A DNA stretch of 64,000 bases from Ruminiclostridium papyrosolvens C7. Lineage in GTDB: Bacteria; Bacillota; Clostridia; Acetivibrionales; DSM-1351. Of this stretch, positions 38,033-48,101 are shown piece after piece; position 1 is the stretch's first letter; the number at the start of each line of letters is the position of its first letter. The notes under the pieces were generated by a model that worked only from the letters and a program-made list of their open reading frames with translations, was not told the DNA's origin and did no database searches. Both the position numbers and the translations under genes were made by a program. Location: NCBI RefSeq assembly GCF_000421965.1, contig NZ_ATAY01000006.1, forward strand, positions 1 through 64,000, read 5' to 3'.

Positions 38033-39739
38033 TTACTTCCAGTTCTCAGCTCTCCACTTGAGTTGATCATTAATTCTATCAACATATGCTTGAATATCTT
38101 CTTTGTGGAGTTGATTTACATATTCATCCCATACACTGTCAAACTTATCTGGTTTAGCAAGTATTGCCTTTGGTAAGAACTTAGTTGCAATATCTCCAGC
38201 TTTTGTGTTTGCCATGCTTGCAGGTGAACCGTCAACAAGATCTATCTGCCATGCTGGGTATGAAATTCTGTTTTCAGGAGCTGGGCTGAAGAAATCAGAC
38301 TGTTGATCATATCCGTATGCCTTTAAGAAATCTTTGTCGTACTGGTCAAGTGCATCATAGTATTCTTTTGGCTGTCCGCCTGGGCCGGTAGCATTTCCAT
38401 CGCTGAATGTACCTTCCATCTTAGGAGCATAGTACCAGAGAGTATGAGCCATGTTTCCAAGTCTCCATGTCTGGTCATTGTAATTTACACGTTGTTCAGG
38501 AGTCATGTAGAATGAACCCTTATCGTCAACTTTGTAATCTTCACCTTCGATTCCCCAACCGAGGATCTTCTGCCATTTTTCTGTCAGTAATGCATCGAAG
38601 AATTTAACTATTCTTGCAGGGTCTTTTGCGCTCTTTGTAATAGCATAACCTGTGTTAACATTAAGAACAGGTCTATCCATGTAGTAATCCTGTGTTCCTT
38701 CATCGAATACTACAGGCAATGGAGCATATGTTCTTTCAAACTTCTTCTGAGTCTTTAATGTTAATTCAGCATTGCTGAAATTCCAGTGCTGGTCGAACAT
38801 ACCAAGAACTCTACCGCTTGAAAGCTTAGCTATATATTGGTCATAGTTCATTGTAAATGATTCTGGGTCAAGTAGGCCCTTAGCATTTACTTCATTAAGT
38901 TTCTTGTAATATCTCTTTGCATAATCCTTATCCCAGAAGAATTCTGCAGTATTAGTCTTATTATCAACTACAACACCGCCATCGTTTGGATGACCAATCA
39001 AATGTTGAGGTGGATTCTTTAGACAGAAATCTCTCCAACCTTCTGAAAGAACTTCAAATCCAATTGTTGGTTGCCCGTCGATTGTAGGATTCTTTGCTTT
39101 ATACTTTTCTATAAGATCGAAGTACTGGTCAAGAGTTTTAACTTTTGGGTAACCAGCATCCTTCAGTACTGCTTTTTGCATAAAGAAAGCAGGTCCTTCA
39201 TTAACATTTATACTAAAATCATTATAATATACACCGTAGCCAGGCATTACATAAAAATGTCCGTCTGTAACGTCCTTTACTTTATTCTTATAAGGATCAA
39301 AATGCTTCTTAAGGTTTGGAGCATCCTTTTCGATTATGTCCTCTAAAGGAACTAAAGCACCCGCTCCAGTAAACTTACTAACTGTATCTGATCCAAGAGT
39401 TATTACATCAGGATATTCGCCGCCGGCAATCATAACACCTATTTTCTGGTTTTTGTCACCTACTAAGAACTCAAAATTACAAGTAACTCCAAGTTCTTCT
39501 TTAATTCTCTTGTAAATCTTGTTATCAGGTGTTGGTGCCTGACCTGGGTCAGCAATAAAGAAGCTTATCTCTATTGGATCGAGCTTTTCAGCTGATGCTG
39601 AACCTGTAGCTGTTGCTGATCCAGAAGTTGAAGTAGAAGAGCTGCTGCTATCGGAACCGCCACAACCTGTTAATACAAAGCTAACTGACAATAAACCTGT
39701 TAATAGTGCTACTAGCCAATTTCTCTTTTTTAACATCAT
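38033..39739 (-). CDS. Extracellular sugar-binding lipoprotein, LplA-like (importer 1)
   Basis: 568 residues. Signal peptide with lipobox LTGC (Cys26), then a Ser/Thr linker and a large type 1 solute-binding fold, longer than the usual 420-450 residues, as in LplA-type oligosaccharide binders. The C-terminal part has KTAQNFFD-like helices (PARIVKFFDALLTEKWQKILGWG). It captures the oligosaccharide outside the membrane. AGGAGG ribosome-binding site. Upstream is the second response regulator. Confidence 0.9.
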   Translation of the reverse strand: MMLKKRNWLVALLTGLLSVSFVLTGCGGSDSSSSSTSTSGSATATGSASAEKLDPIEISFFIADPGQAPTPDNKIYKRIKEELGVTCNFEFLVGDKNQKIGVMIAGGEYPDVITLGSDTVSKFTGAGALVPLEDIIEKDAPNLKKHFDPYKNKVKDVTDGHFYVMPGYGVYYNDFSINVNEGPAFFMQKAVLKDAGYPKVKTLDQYFDLIEKYKAKNPTIDGQPTIGFEVLSEGWRDFCLKNPPQHLIGHPNDGGVVVDNKTNTAEFFWDKDYAKRYYKKLNEVNAKGLLDPESFTMNYDQYIAKLSSGRVLGMFDQHWNFSNAELTLKTQKKFERTYAPLPVVFDEGTQDYYMDRPVLNVNTGYAITKSAKDPARIVKFFDALLTEKWQKILGWGIEGEDYKVDDKGSFYMTPEQRVNYNDQTWRLGNMAHTLWYYAPKMEGTFSDGNATGPGGQPKEYYDALDQYDKDFLKAYGYDQQSDFFSPAPENRISYPAWQIDLVDGSPASMANTKAGDIATKFLPKAILAKPDKFDSVWDEYVNQLHKEDIQAYVDRINDQLKWRAENWK

Positions 39740-39865
39740 TTTTTCTCCTCCTTATATATTTTTATAAGCAGAATCACATAAAAAGTAGTGATACTACACA
39801 TTTATTATCAGTTTTTAAGCGGTATATTTCAATTTGCAAAAATAAAGATTTACTACCTAAAAATT

Positions 39866-41443
39866 TTAGTTCTTGTTATTTAACATAATTTTATAATCAC
39901 TGGGCTTTATGGAGAACTTTTTGACAAACTGATCCAGGAAATTGCTGTATGAACTATATCCTACTCTTTCAGCTATTTCGTGGACTTTTAGATTGGTATT
40001 CTCTAGCAGGTTTTTTGCTTCTTCCATTCTGAGTCCATGGAGATACTCATTGAAACTGCATCCAAACCACTTGTTTATTTGGTGTCCGAGATAGTTGGGG
40101 TGTATATAAAGTTTCTTGGAAATCTCCCGGATTGTCAGGTTTCTTGTGTAGTTATTCTTTATATACTCCTCCACAAGCTTCATATCTGAATTTTTGGTAT
40201 TGTTTTTTAAGCTTTTAGCATATATAACGAATTTGGTACAATACTCATATGCCATGTTCTCCATTTCATCTATTATCAGGCTTCTTGCCAGTATTCCCGT
40301 AATTGAATCAAGTAGCGGTATCTGATCTGTATTACCGCCTAAGCTGGATACAATAGCTATACTTTTATATATAATATTAACCACATACATCTTGATTATT
40401 TCCGGGGCTGTAAATTCACGACGGAAATCCGAAAAAACTGCTTCAATTGCTTTTTTAATTCCCATTTCATCCAGACTGTCAAGGGCATTATACATATCCT
40501 CAATCTTGTAAATTCCCTCAAAGGTGTAGTTTAATGTAAAATCCTTTATGTTTTGATAGTAAATTGTATTGCCCTGAGGACTGAAAAATCTATAGTCTAT
40601 TGCCTTATGAGCCTGAGACATAGACTCGGAAAGTTCCGAAAGTTCAGTTACCGTGTTTCCTACTCCTAAATAAAAGCCCTCTCCAAAAATTGAGGATACA
40701 TTTGATTTTAATGTTTCTATTACCTTCTCTGTTTGCATTCCACATATTGTGCAGACTACAATACCTTCCAGCACCGTATTTGTTAATATCGGATAGATAT
40801 ATATACCCTCAAGACCTGTATTCATTATTTCTTTTAGTATGCCGAGGGTGTCCTCGCTGATGTCATCGTTTTTTATGTTCACTGTATCCCATACCTGTGG
40901 CGTACCTATACAAACATAAAACCATTTCGCATCACTTTTCCATATATCTCCCGGCATTCTGCTCTTAAGTTCATCTTCATCCAAATTTCCTAGAAGGAAC
41001 TTTCCAAGTAGATTCCCTATATCGGCACTTATGTTATTAATGGTCATTTTTCCGAGTTGATATTTTTCCTCCAGTTTGTCTACTATTTCTAAAAGTACTC
41101 CCGAAAATTCATCCTTGAAGACAGGTTTTAAAACATAATAGCGGATTCCATACTGCATTGCTTTTTTTGCATATTCAAATTCATCATAGCCGCTTACAAT
41201 TATAAATATTGTCTCAGGATTTACATGTTCCATTACATTCCTTATTAATTCCAGACCATCCATTCCAGGCATTTTTAAGTCTGTTACCACTAAATCAGGC
41301 TTAATATCTTTAATTTTATTTAATGCTTCATCTCCATTTCCGCATTCACCGCAAATGGTAAACCCAAGTTCTTCCCAATCTGCAACAATCTTTAATGCTT
41401 CCAGTGCCATAGGCTCATCATCTACAAGTAAAACCTTAAACAT
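39866..41443 (-). CDS. YesN-type response regulator (second of pair)
   Basis: 525 residues. Receiver domain (1-120) with acidic pocket DDE (8-10), phospho-acceptor D55 (VVTDLKMPG) and a Lys near 105; a middle region of about 280 residues; and a C-terminal AraC double helix-turn-helix (NYTRNLTIREISKKLYIHPNYLGHQ, GYSSYSNFLDQF). It is adjacent to and probably activates the importer 1 operon that starts 126 bases downstream. Follows the kinase by 70 bases. Confidence 0.9.
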   Translation of the reverse strand: MFKVLLVDDEPMALEALKIVADWEELGFTICGECGNGDEALNKIKDIKPDLVVTDLKMPGMDGLELIRNVMEHVNPETIFIIVSGYDEFEYAKKAMQYGIRYYVLKPVFKDEFSGVLLEIVDKLEEKYQLGKMTINNISADIGNLLGKFLLGNLDEDELKSRMPGDIWKSDAKWFYVCIGTPQVWDTVNIKNDDISEDTLGILKEIMNTGLEGIYIYPILTNTVLEGIVVCTICGMQTEKVIETLKSNVSSIFGEGFYLGVGNTVTELSELSESMSQAHKAIDYRFFSPQGNTIYYQNIKDFTLNYTFEGIYKIEDMYNALDSLDEMGIKKAIEAVFSDFRREFTAPEIIKMYVVNIIYKSIAIVSSLGGNTDQIPLLDSITGILARSLIIDEMENMAYEYCTKFVIYAKSLKNNTKNSDMKLVEEYIKNNYTRNLTIREISKKLYIHPNYLGHQINKWFGCSFNEYLHGLRMEEAKNLLENTNLKVHEIAERVGYSSYSNFLDQFVKKFSIKPSDYKIMLNNKN

Positions 41444-41513
41444 TAAAAAGCCTCCTCCATGAAAATTGCATAATAATCTCTATAAATATATACCAAATAT
41501 TGTGTTCTGGGGT

Positions 41514-43298
41514 CTATAGCTTTTCAAAAGGTATCGTAAAATAAATAGTTGTCCCTGCATTGATATGGCTTTCAATATTGAAAGATACATCTTCTCCGTA
41601 ATAAAGTTTTAGGCGCCTGTACACATTTCGGAGGCCTATACTTGTACTGAGTTCTACTTCGCTTTTAATATTTTGAAGTAGCTCTTTCAAGGTATACTGA
41701 TCCATGCCTGAACCATTATCCTTCACTCTTACCAGAAGACCTGATTCGCACATTTCAATATTGATATTTATAATGCCTACCTCTTTTATTGCCTGGATAC
41801 CGTGCTTACAGGCATTCTCAACTAAAGGCTGAAGACTCATTTTGGGTATTTTGTAATCAAGCAGGGTTTCATTTACATTTATTTCATAATGAAATTTATC
41901 ACGGAAACGAAATTTTTCGATTTTAAGATACATTTCCGTAAATGACAGTTCTTCTTCGATTGTTACCAGATCGTCCTTCCAGCTTAATAGACGTCGTAAT
42001 GTCTTTGACAGGTATTTTATGACGTCTACGATTTCTGTATAGTTATTTTTTACGCTGACTACCAATATGGCATTTAGAGTATTAAATAGAAAATGGGGAT
42101 TCATCTGGCTCTGAAGAAAGTTTATTTCCGCCCTGACCCGTTCCAATTCAAGACTCTTTTTTTGTAGTTCCAACTTATAGACATCGTTTATAAGTGTATT
42201 TATTCTTGCTGCCATTAGGTTGAAGTTTCTGATAACTCCGCCGATTTCATCTTCCCCTTCGTTTATTTCAATCAGATCAAACTTTCCGTCTCTGAATTTT
42301 AGCATATGCTTAGAAAGTTTTTTCAATCTGTAGTTATATGACCGTACAATAATGAACATGAGCAGTGATGAAATGAGAATACTTATAAAAGCAAAAATTA
42401 ATACAAAACTGAGGGTATCCCCAACAGAATCAGATATGCGCTCTCTATTTGTAACACCTATAAGCTTCCAGCCTTTAAAATATGATGAATTCCCCAGATA
42501 CGCTTCAAGAATCATATTCTCCTGACCAAGAGAACGATTGTTAAGTTTTTGGAGAACATCAATATTACTCTGTCCATATCTTCCTGTAGTTGAACATACT
42601 ATGGTATTTTGGGGATCCAACAAGTATAAACTCAGAAAATCCTTTTCACGATTGAAAATAGTAAATACCTTGTCCAGACTTATATCAACTTTTAGTATTT
42701 TTTCACGGCTGCCTAAAGAAGGGTTGTTTTTTGAGCTCCTCAGTATACTTAAATACTGTATTTGTCTTACAGGAGCACTGTTGGTACTTCCCAGATATGT
42801 TCTGATAAGAACCTGTTCATTGGATTCTGCCAAATCCCTGTACCATGGAGTGTTTTTAACGTTATGGTCGATATGGTAATATGTTCCCCCTGCTCTGATG
42901 CTGGGGTTGTCAATATATAAGCCTATGTTTGTAATATAGTTATATGCTACAGTGTAAATTGACAGTCTGTTTCTTAGGGTACTGTTATAAATATCATAAT
43001 ACTCCCCTGCATCTTCATATCTGGCGTCCATTAAATCATATATGATTGCATCTGTAGATATGGAGTGGCTGACGGCAATACCTCCCTCTATCAAGGTATT
43101 GATATCGTTTTTTGCCCTCTGCATGGAAATTTTATAATTATTTTCTTCTCTTTGAGTGACTACCGTGTAGAACTTATCAAGAAATGCCGCATTAATTATT
43201 ATTATCGGTGTTAATATACAAACTACGTATATTATAAGAAATTTGATATTTAACGGAATATCGTTAACTCTGCTTAAAATTCTCGGCATAGGTTTCAT
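41514..43298 (-). CDS. YesM-type sensor histidine kinase
   Basis: 594 residues. Membrane segments near 18-40 and 295-318 frame an extracellular dCACHE-like sensor; then HAMP, a HisKA_7TM-type phospho-acceptor H402 in QMNPHFLFNTL, and an ATPase domain with N-box NACKHGIQ and G-box DNGSGMD. The sensor faces outside and probably recognises a released sugar or its binding protein. Lies between two response regulators and overlaps neither. Confidence 0.9.
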   Translation of the reverse strand: MKPMPRILSRVNDIPLNIKFLIIYVVCILTPIIIINAAFLDKFYTVVTQREENNYKISMQRAKNDINTLIEGGIAVSHSISTDAIIYDLMDARYEDAGEYYDIYNSTLRNRLSIYTVAYNYITNIGLYIDNPSIRAGGTYYHIDHNVKNTPWYRDLAESNEQVLIRTYLGSTNSAPVRQIQYLSILRSSKNNPSLGSREKILKVDISLDKVFTIFNREKDFLSLYLLDPQNTIVCSTTGRYGQSNIDVLQKLNNRSLGQENMILEAYLGNSSYFKGWKLIGVTNRERISDSVGDTLSFVLIFAFISILISSLLMFIIVRSYNYRLKKLSKHMLKFRDGKFDLIEINEGEDEIGGVIRNFNLMAARINTLINDVYKLELQKKSLELERVRAEINFLQSQMNPHFLFNTLNAILVVSVKNNYTEIVDVIKYLSKTLRRLLSWKDDLVTIEEELSFTEMYLKIEKFRFRDKFHYEINVNETLLDYKIPKMSLQPLVENACKHGIQAIKEVGIININIEMCESGLLVRVKDNGSGMDQYTLKELLQNIKSEVELSTSIGLRNVYRRLKLYYGEDVSFNIESHINAGTTIYFTIPFEKL

Positions 43299-43316
43299 GG
43301 TAGATTCATCTCCGAA

Positions 43317-44894
43317 TTAAGTAGTTTTCCCTGTTTTAAATGCTGATGGAGGCAGATTGGTAATGGCTTTAAATTTACTTAAAAAGTATTTCGGATCATT
43401 ATACCCCACGGCATTTGAAATTTCGCTCACCTTCATATCCGTTCTCTGAAGAAGCTTTTTGGCTTCTTCTATACGTACAGTATTCAGGTAATCGTTGAAC
43501 TGCATACCGGAAAACTTTTTAAACAGCTGCCCCAGATACACAGAGTTCATGTAAAAATGCCGTGCCACCTCTTTCAGTTTAATGTCCTTGCAATAATTCT
43601 GTTTAATATAGTTTTTTACCTCACATACAATGTATTGAGGGTTTCCCTGTTTACATCCGTTTATATGCGAAGCCGCACTCAAGCACTGCTTCAGGAATTC
43701 ACCCCGGAGCTCTGACATATTCATGTGTTCTGCGTTTTTTTGAAACTCCAATGCAAGAGTTAAAAACTCCTTCAAGTCCCCGCTTATTTCCATTATAACC
43801 TTTACCAGCTCCATCTGGAAGCTCATAAGATATGAAATGATTATCTGAGGTGCACTGTGGTTTTCTGAAAAATTATCGAAAAGTCTGCATACAACCGGCT
43901 CAATCTCCTCAGCACGGTTTGATCTTATTAGCTCTAACAAAGTAGTATAATCTTCGGTACACATTTCAAAATTAATATTTAAGCCCTTAACATTTACATA
44001 ATTTATGAGGCTGTTATCAGGCGAATAAAATTTAAAGCCAATGGCAAAAAGAGCCTGTCTATATGCCTTGTTTATCAATGATAGGCTCTTTTCAGAATCA
44101 CTTATAGAGGCGTAAACCACGTCTCCAAAAATTTTATTTAATTGTAGAAGCAAGCTTTGGGCCAACTCCTCAAGGGAATTGAAGAACGGCATTTTTTCAC
44201 TGGCGATTATGCCGATTCTTCCTTTTCCATCTTCAAAAATATGAAACTGAAAAGCCGGACCAAGAGCATCTTCTATGACCCTTCCGGCTTGTATTCTATT
44301 CATATTCAGTCCGATTTTTTCTTCTCCCTGAGCCCAGCTGTCAGCTGAGTCAATCTCAAAAAGAATACACCGAACCTCCTCATCCCCTGCAATATTCAGA
44401 AGCATACCTACTCTGCCTACTAGAGACGGTTTATTATCTCCGTTTATCAATCTCATAATGCTCTGATTTGCAATGAATGAAAGCTGTTTATTTATATTCT
44501 CGGTTTTTTTCCGTTCCTGTCTGATCTGTTCTGCCAGTTTTGTAACAACACTATCCAGTTCAACATCATCCAATGGTTTGAGCAAGTAGTTGCTTGCATT
44601 GTACAGCATGGCCCGTTTTGCATATGAAAAATCATCATAACCGCTGAGTATAACAAACTTTGCAGTGGATTTGAGTTTTTCAGTGGACAGTCTTATTAAT
44701 TCCAGACCATCTATACCGGGCATGCTTATGTCAGTAATTATAAGATCGGGGTTGCATACTCTCACAATTTCCAGTGCATCCTCACCATTTGATGCTTCAC
44801 CGCAAATTCTAAAGCCATGTGCTTCCCAATCCAGCATAACTTTCAGCCCTTCAAGAACATATGGTTCATCATCTACAAGAAGTACTTTCAACAT
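43317..44894 (-). CDS. YesN-type response regulator (first of pair)
   Basis: 525 residues, the same architecture and exactly the same length as the regulator at 39866. Receiver with DDE (8-10) and D55 (IITDISMPG), long middle region, C-terminal AraC domain (GYNDPKYFLSKFKAITNLPPSAF). 19 bases upstream of the kinase, so likely its co-translated partner. The two copies have diverged, with about one third identity by eye over the receiver. Confidence 0.9.
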   Translation of the reverse strand: MLKVLLVDDEPYVLEGLKVMLDWEAHGFRICGEASNGEDALEIVRVCNPDLIITDISMPGIDGLELIRLSTEKLKSTAKFVILSGYDDFSYAKRAMLYNASNYLLKPLDDVELDSVVTKLAEQIRQERKKTENINKQLSFIANQSIMRLINGDNKPSLVGRVGMLLNIAGDEEVRCILFEIDSADSWAQGEEKIGLNMNRIQAGRVIEDALGPAFQFHIFEDGKGRIGIIASEKMPFFNSLEELAQSLLLQLNKIFGDVVYASISDSEKSLSLINKAYRQALFAIGFKFYSPDNSLINYVNVKGLNINFEMCTEDYTTLLELIRSNRAEEIEPVVCRLFDNFSENHSAPQIIISYLMSFQMELVKVIMEISGDLKEFLTLALEFQKNAEHMNMSELRGEFLKQCLSAASHINGCKQGNPQYIVCEVKNYIKQNYCKDIKLKEVARHFYMNSVYLGQLFKKFSGMQFNDYLNTVRIEEAKKLLQRTDMKVSEISNAVGYNDPKYFLSKFKAITNLPPSAFKTGKTT

Positions 44895-44963
44895 TTAATG
44901 CAACCTTCCTTATATAATTATTTATGCAATTTAAATGGCAAATTCACTATCCTCTCAAATATT

Positions 44964-45764
44964 TTAGCAGAATGTAAGGCTTTGTCCTGCTTTTAATTCA
45001 ACTGCACTCTCGCCGCCTCTTGAAAGCCATACCGAAACAGCACTCGGATTATATACTATTGTTTGATCAACACTGAATACCAATCCCTTTAGAGCACATA
45101 TATAATCTTTTATTTCTATATTGGTAGCATACCATACTACCGGGTCATCAGCAGCCTCCTTACAGAAATCCTCAATAACCTCCCAGTTATTTTCCCTGTA
45201 GAACTCAAAGCTGTGCCCCCATATATAGAATAACGGCAGTTTTAGCCAAGGTGATGGATTTTTAAAGTCCATAAGCTTATCCTTTATATCACTATTATGA
45301 TGACATGTAGGGTGCCATTCCAAAAAACTTGATGGCACGAAAAAACCGCCGGTTGAATTAACCGTACGTGAGTATTCAATACCTAATACATCCAGGGTAT
45401 TCACCACATTGGAATCATATTCTCCAAATGGATATGACATCCCCCTTACAGGATAACCTACTTCTTTTTCAAGCCACCGTTTGTCTTCTCTTATCTCTTC
45501 CACAAGCTGTTCCTTGGGTAACTTTGTAAGATAAGGATGAGTAACACTGTGACAGGATACTTCGTGCCCCTTATACAGGCTTCCGATCTCCTCTTTTGTA
45601 ATAAATCCATCGGTTCCTAAGGTTCCCGAATTTATATGAAAAGTTCCTTTCATATTGTACTTGTTGAATATTTCTACAAGCCGTCGGTCGTGTATCTGAC
45701 CATCATCGTAGCTAAATGTTAATGCCTTTTTTTTGCCTTGAGGATAATAAAATTCATATCTCAT
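44964..45764 (-). CDS. NodB-domain polysaccharide deacetylase (CE4), cytoplasmic
   Basis: 266 residues. NodB motifs: TFSYDDGQ (D20, D21), CHSVTHP (metal His72 and His76), and GMSYPFGEYD. There is no signal peptide, unlike peptidoglycan deacetylases. In a xylan locus it could remove acetyl groups from imported xylo-oligomers, but the substrate is not shown. It has its own promoter, 24 bases upstream, and is 70 bases ahead of the regulator genes. Confidence 0.85.
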   Translation of the reverse strand: MRYEFYYPQGKKKALTFSYDDGQIHDRRLVEIFNKYNMKGTFHINSGTLGTDGFITKEEIGSLYKGHEVSCHSVTHPYLTKLPKEQLVEEIREDKRWLEKEVGYPVRGMSYPFGEYDSNVVNTLDVLGIEYSRTVNSTGGFFVPSSFLEWHPTCHHNSDIKDKLMDFKNPSPWLKLPLFYIWGHSFEFYRENNWEVIEDFCKEAADDPVVWYATNIEIKDYICALKGLVFSVDQTIVYNPSAVSVWLSRGGESAVELKAGQSLTFC

Positions 45765-45787
45765 GTCATTAATCGTCCTTTTCTTTC

Positions 45788-45816
45788 ATTTTACAACACA
45801 ATAAGCAAAAAGCCAA
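45788..45816 (-). promoter_or_regulatory. Promoter of the deacetylase
   Basis: TTGGCT, 17-base spacer, TAAAAT on the minus strand, about 20 bases before the expected transcript start near the gene. May drive the regulator trio too. Confidence 0.55.
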
Positions 45817-45846
45817 TTGGTTTTATTCGACAAAATGTTTTAACAA

Positions 45847-46326
45847 TTAACCCTTTACAGCTCCCGCCACCAGGCTTTTTGAACCTGTTTGTTTAAAAGC
45901 AGGTAAATAAGTAGTGTCGGAATAGTAGCAACTACCAATGCCGCTCCTATAGGACCCCAGGATGTCTGGTACTGTCCGGACATGGATTGAATTCTGACAA
46001 TCAGGGTTTTTGCAGAATCCTTATTTATAAATACTACTGCAAACATCAATTCATTCCAAGCCTGCAAAAAAGTAAATATGGAACCATAGGGTGTTAATTA
46101 TATGTAAAGTTTTCATCATATAGAATACAGGAAGCAAAGCAGCATGTATCGGTATCATCAGGCCTAAAAGCATAAGTGACATGGACACCTTCTGAAACTT
46201 CCATTTCATTCTTATCATAGCATATGTAGCCATTGTTGCAACTACTATAGTTAAAAGTATTGTTACTGCTGTTACAAAGGTACTGTTAAATAGGTATCTC
46301 CCTACTTTGCCGCCCGAAAACACCAT
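45847..46326 (-). pseudogene. Broken ABC permease (AraQ/MalG-like) remnant
   Basis: Pieces of a CUT1 permease remain in order: a start region (FNSTFVTAVTILLTIV, residues of TM1-3), then a jump to IFTFLQAWNELMFAVVFIN and NKQVQKSLVAGAVKG. The EAA-loop region is missing, a frame change occurs at about 46070, and another frameshift near 45875 hides the normal GAVKG end (stop at 45847-45849). The N-terminal 60-80 residues of the parent are also absent. It is therefore a deletion-scarred third importer. Confidence 0.8.
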
Positions 46327-46386
46327 GGAATAAGTCTACCATGTTGTTTATTATACGCATGAGCTACATGGTTTTTATCGTAGTAC

Positions 46387-46423
46387 AAAAAACCCACTTG
46401 GAACAAGTCCAAGTGGGTTTTTT
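46387..46423. terminator. Intrinsic terminator after importer 2
   Basis: Long hairpin (AAAAACCCACTTGGA pairs with TCCAAGTGGGTTTTT), T-run on both strands. Ends the importer 2 operon on the minus strand. Confidence 0.9.
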
Positions 46424-46449
46424 GTTAAGCTCATAATGCATTTAAATTT

Positions 46450-48039
46450 TTACTTCTTCAATGCAGCTAATTTTTCATCAACAATTTCCTGTCCGCCTGA
46501 CTTCATGTACTCATCAACGAGTTTGTCATAAGTCTTATCGAAATCGGCAGGTTTACATGTAATACTCTTAACAAATATTTCTGATTCCTTATCAGTAAGA
46601 GCCTTCTGATATTTTGCCTGTGATTCTATAACAGTATCAAAGTGAGGAATATAACCTGCATCTGTAAGTGAAATATCATATGCTTTCTTAAATGTATCTT
46701 CAAATCCGGGATATCCGAAAGAAGCAGCTTGAATGTTCTTAGTTGGATCTCCGAATTCTTTTCCGTTAACTATTAATGACAAGTCAGTGTAGTTTGCTTT
46801 CTTGGCATCAGGAAGCTGGTCATTCTGTATGAAGTTAGCTGGGATACCATCAACTTCATCCGTGTATTGTTCACCCTTAATACCATTTTGAAGGAATTTG
46901 ATTACTTCAGGTTTTGACTGCCATTCAAGGTACTTAATTGCTTCTTCTGCATGTTTGCTAGCTTTCGGAACTATTATATACAATCCGTTAGGATTATATT
47001 TCATTTTTGGATGTTTGCCTTCTGAGTTTGTAAATGGATCACATGGAACCATATCTGCACCAGGAACCTGCTTTTTAAGCTCAGTTATCAAACCTGGAGT
47101 AACTCTTATAGGATAGTCATAATTATGTATCATGAATCCGATTCTTCCTTGTGATACGTCTTTCTCATATTGTTTACCGTCTTTATCAAGGGCAAACTGA
47201 GGATTCAATATACCTTCGTTGTATAACTTGTTCAAGAATTTCATACCATCCTTGAAGCCCGGAATTACCCAGTTTGGCAATGTCATTCTTTGTTCTTCTG
47301 AAATAGGTTTCTTAAAGGATTCTAACAACATTGATGTAGTCCAGTTAATGTTGTTTGGATCAACAAATGTACTGAAAGGATAGTTCTTGTCACCAAGTTT
47401 TCCTGGATCCTTTTCCTTAAATGCCTTCATTACCTGATACCACTCATCTGTAGTAGTAGGAACGGACATTCCGACTGCATCCAGCCAGTCTTTACGGATA
47501 TATGCCGAGAAGCAACCTTCTATAACTCTCTTTGCAGGAACTGCAAGTTGCTTTCCATCAAATTTACCATAGTTAAGAAGGGTTTCTCCAAGGTATGATG
47601 TAAGATTTGAAGCATTCTTTTTTAACAAATCTCCTAAATCCGTAAGTCCGCCACTCTTAACATAGTTGTATATAATACCATCATTGTAAGTAAAGCTGAT
47701 ATCCGGAGCTTGGTTTGATGCCATAAGAACGTTCAGTTTTTCTACTTCCTGTTGTCTTAAAACAGGTACGAACTTTACATTAATGTTGTTCGGCTTACCG
47801 AAGTTCTCTTGTATCCATTTTGTCTGGAAATTATCATCTGCCTTATACCCAGGTGTAGCTCGGTCGAAAACTTCTACGGTTAATTCTACTGCAGGACCTG
47901 ATTTTGCCGCATTGGATGATGAAGCACTCTTTGAACTATCTGCGTCTGTTCCGCCGTTTGAACCGCAGCCTGCAAATAGAGTAATGCTCATAGATGTCAA
48001 CAGTGCCAAGCTTGCAATTCTGGTACTTAGTTTTTTCAT
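46450..48039 (-). CDS. Extracellular sugar-binding lipoprotein (importer 2)
   Basis: 529 residues from ATG 48039 (GGAGGAGATATTA ahead of it). Lipobox FAGC (Cys25) and a Ser-rich linker, then a large solute-binding fold. Here the binding-protein gene is the last of the operon, after both permeases, the reverse of importer 1. Related to LplA-type binders of oligosaccharides. Divergence from the importer 1 protein suggests a different ligand. Confidence 0.88.
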   Translation of the reverse strand: MKKLSTRIASLALLTSMSITLFAGCGSNGGTDADSSKSASSSNAAKSGPAVELTVEVFDRATPGYKADDNFQTKWIQENFGKPNNINVKFVPVLRQQEVEKLNVLMASNQAPDISFTYNDGIIYNYVKSGGLTDLGDLLKKNASNLTSYLGETLLNYGKFDGKQLAVPAKRVIEGCFSAYIRKDWLDAVGMSVPTTTDEWYQVMKAFKEKDPGKLGDKNYPFSTFVDPNNINWTTSMLLESFKKPISEEQRMTLPNWVIPGFKDGMKFLNKLYNEGILNPQFALDKDGKQYEKDVSQGRIGFMIHNYDYPIRVTPGLITELKKQVPGADMVPCDPFTNSEGKHPKMKYNPNGLYIIVPKASKHAEEAIKYLEWQSKPEVIKFLQNGIKGEQYTDEVDGIPANFIQNDQLPDAKKANYTDLSLIVNGKEFGDPTKNIQAASFGYPGFEDTFKKAYDISLTDAGYIPHFDTVIESQAKYQKALTDKESEIFVKSITCKPADFDKTYDKLVDEYMKSGGQEIVDEKLAALKK

Positions 48040-48101
48040 TAATATCTCCTCCATTACTTTATTTTTATATATAAATCTTCAGATTATCCGAAGACCTTAT
48101 A

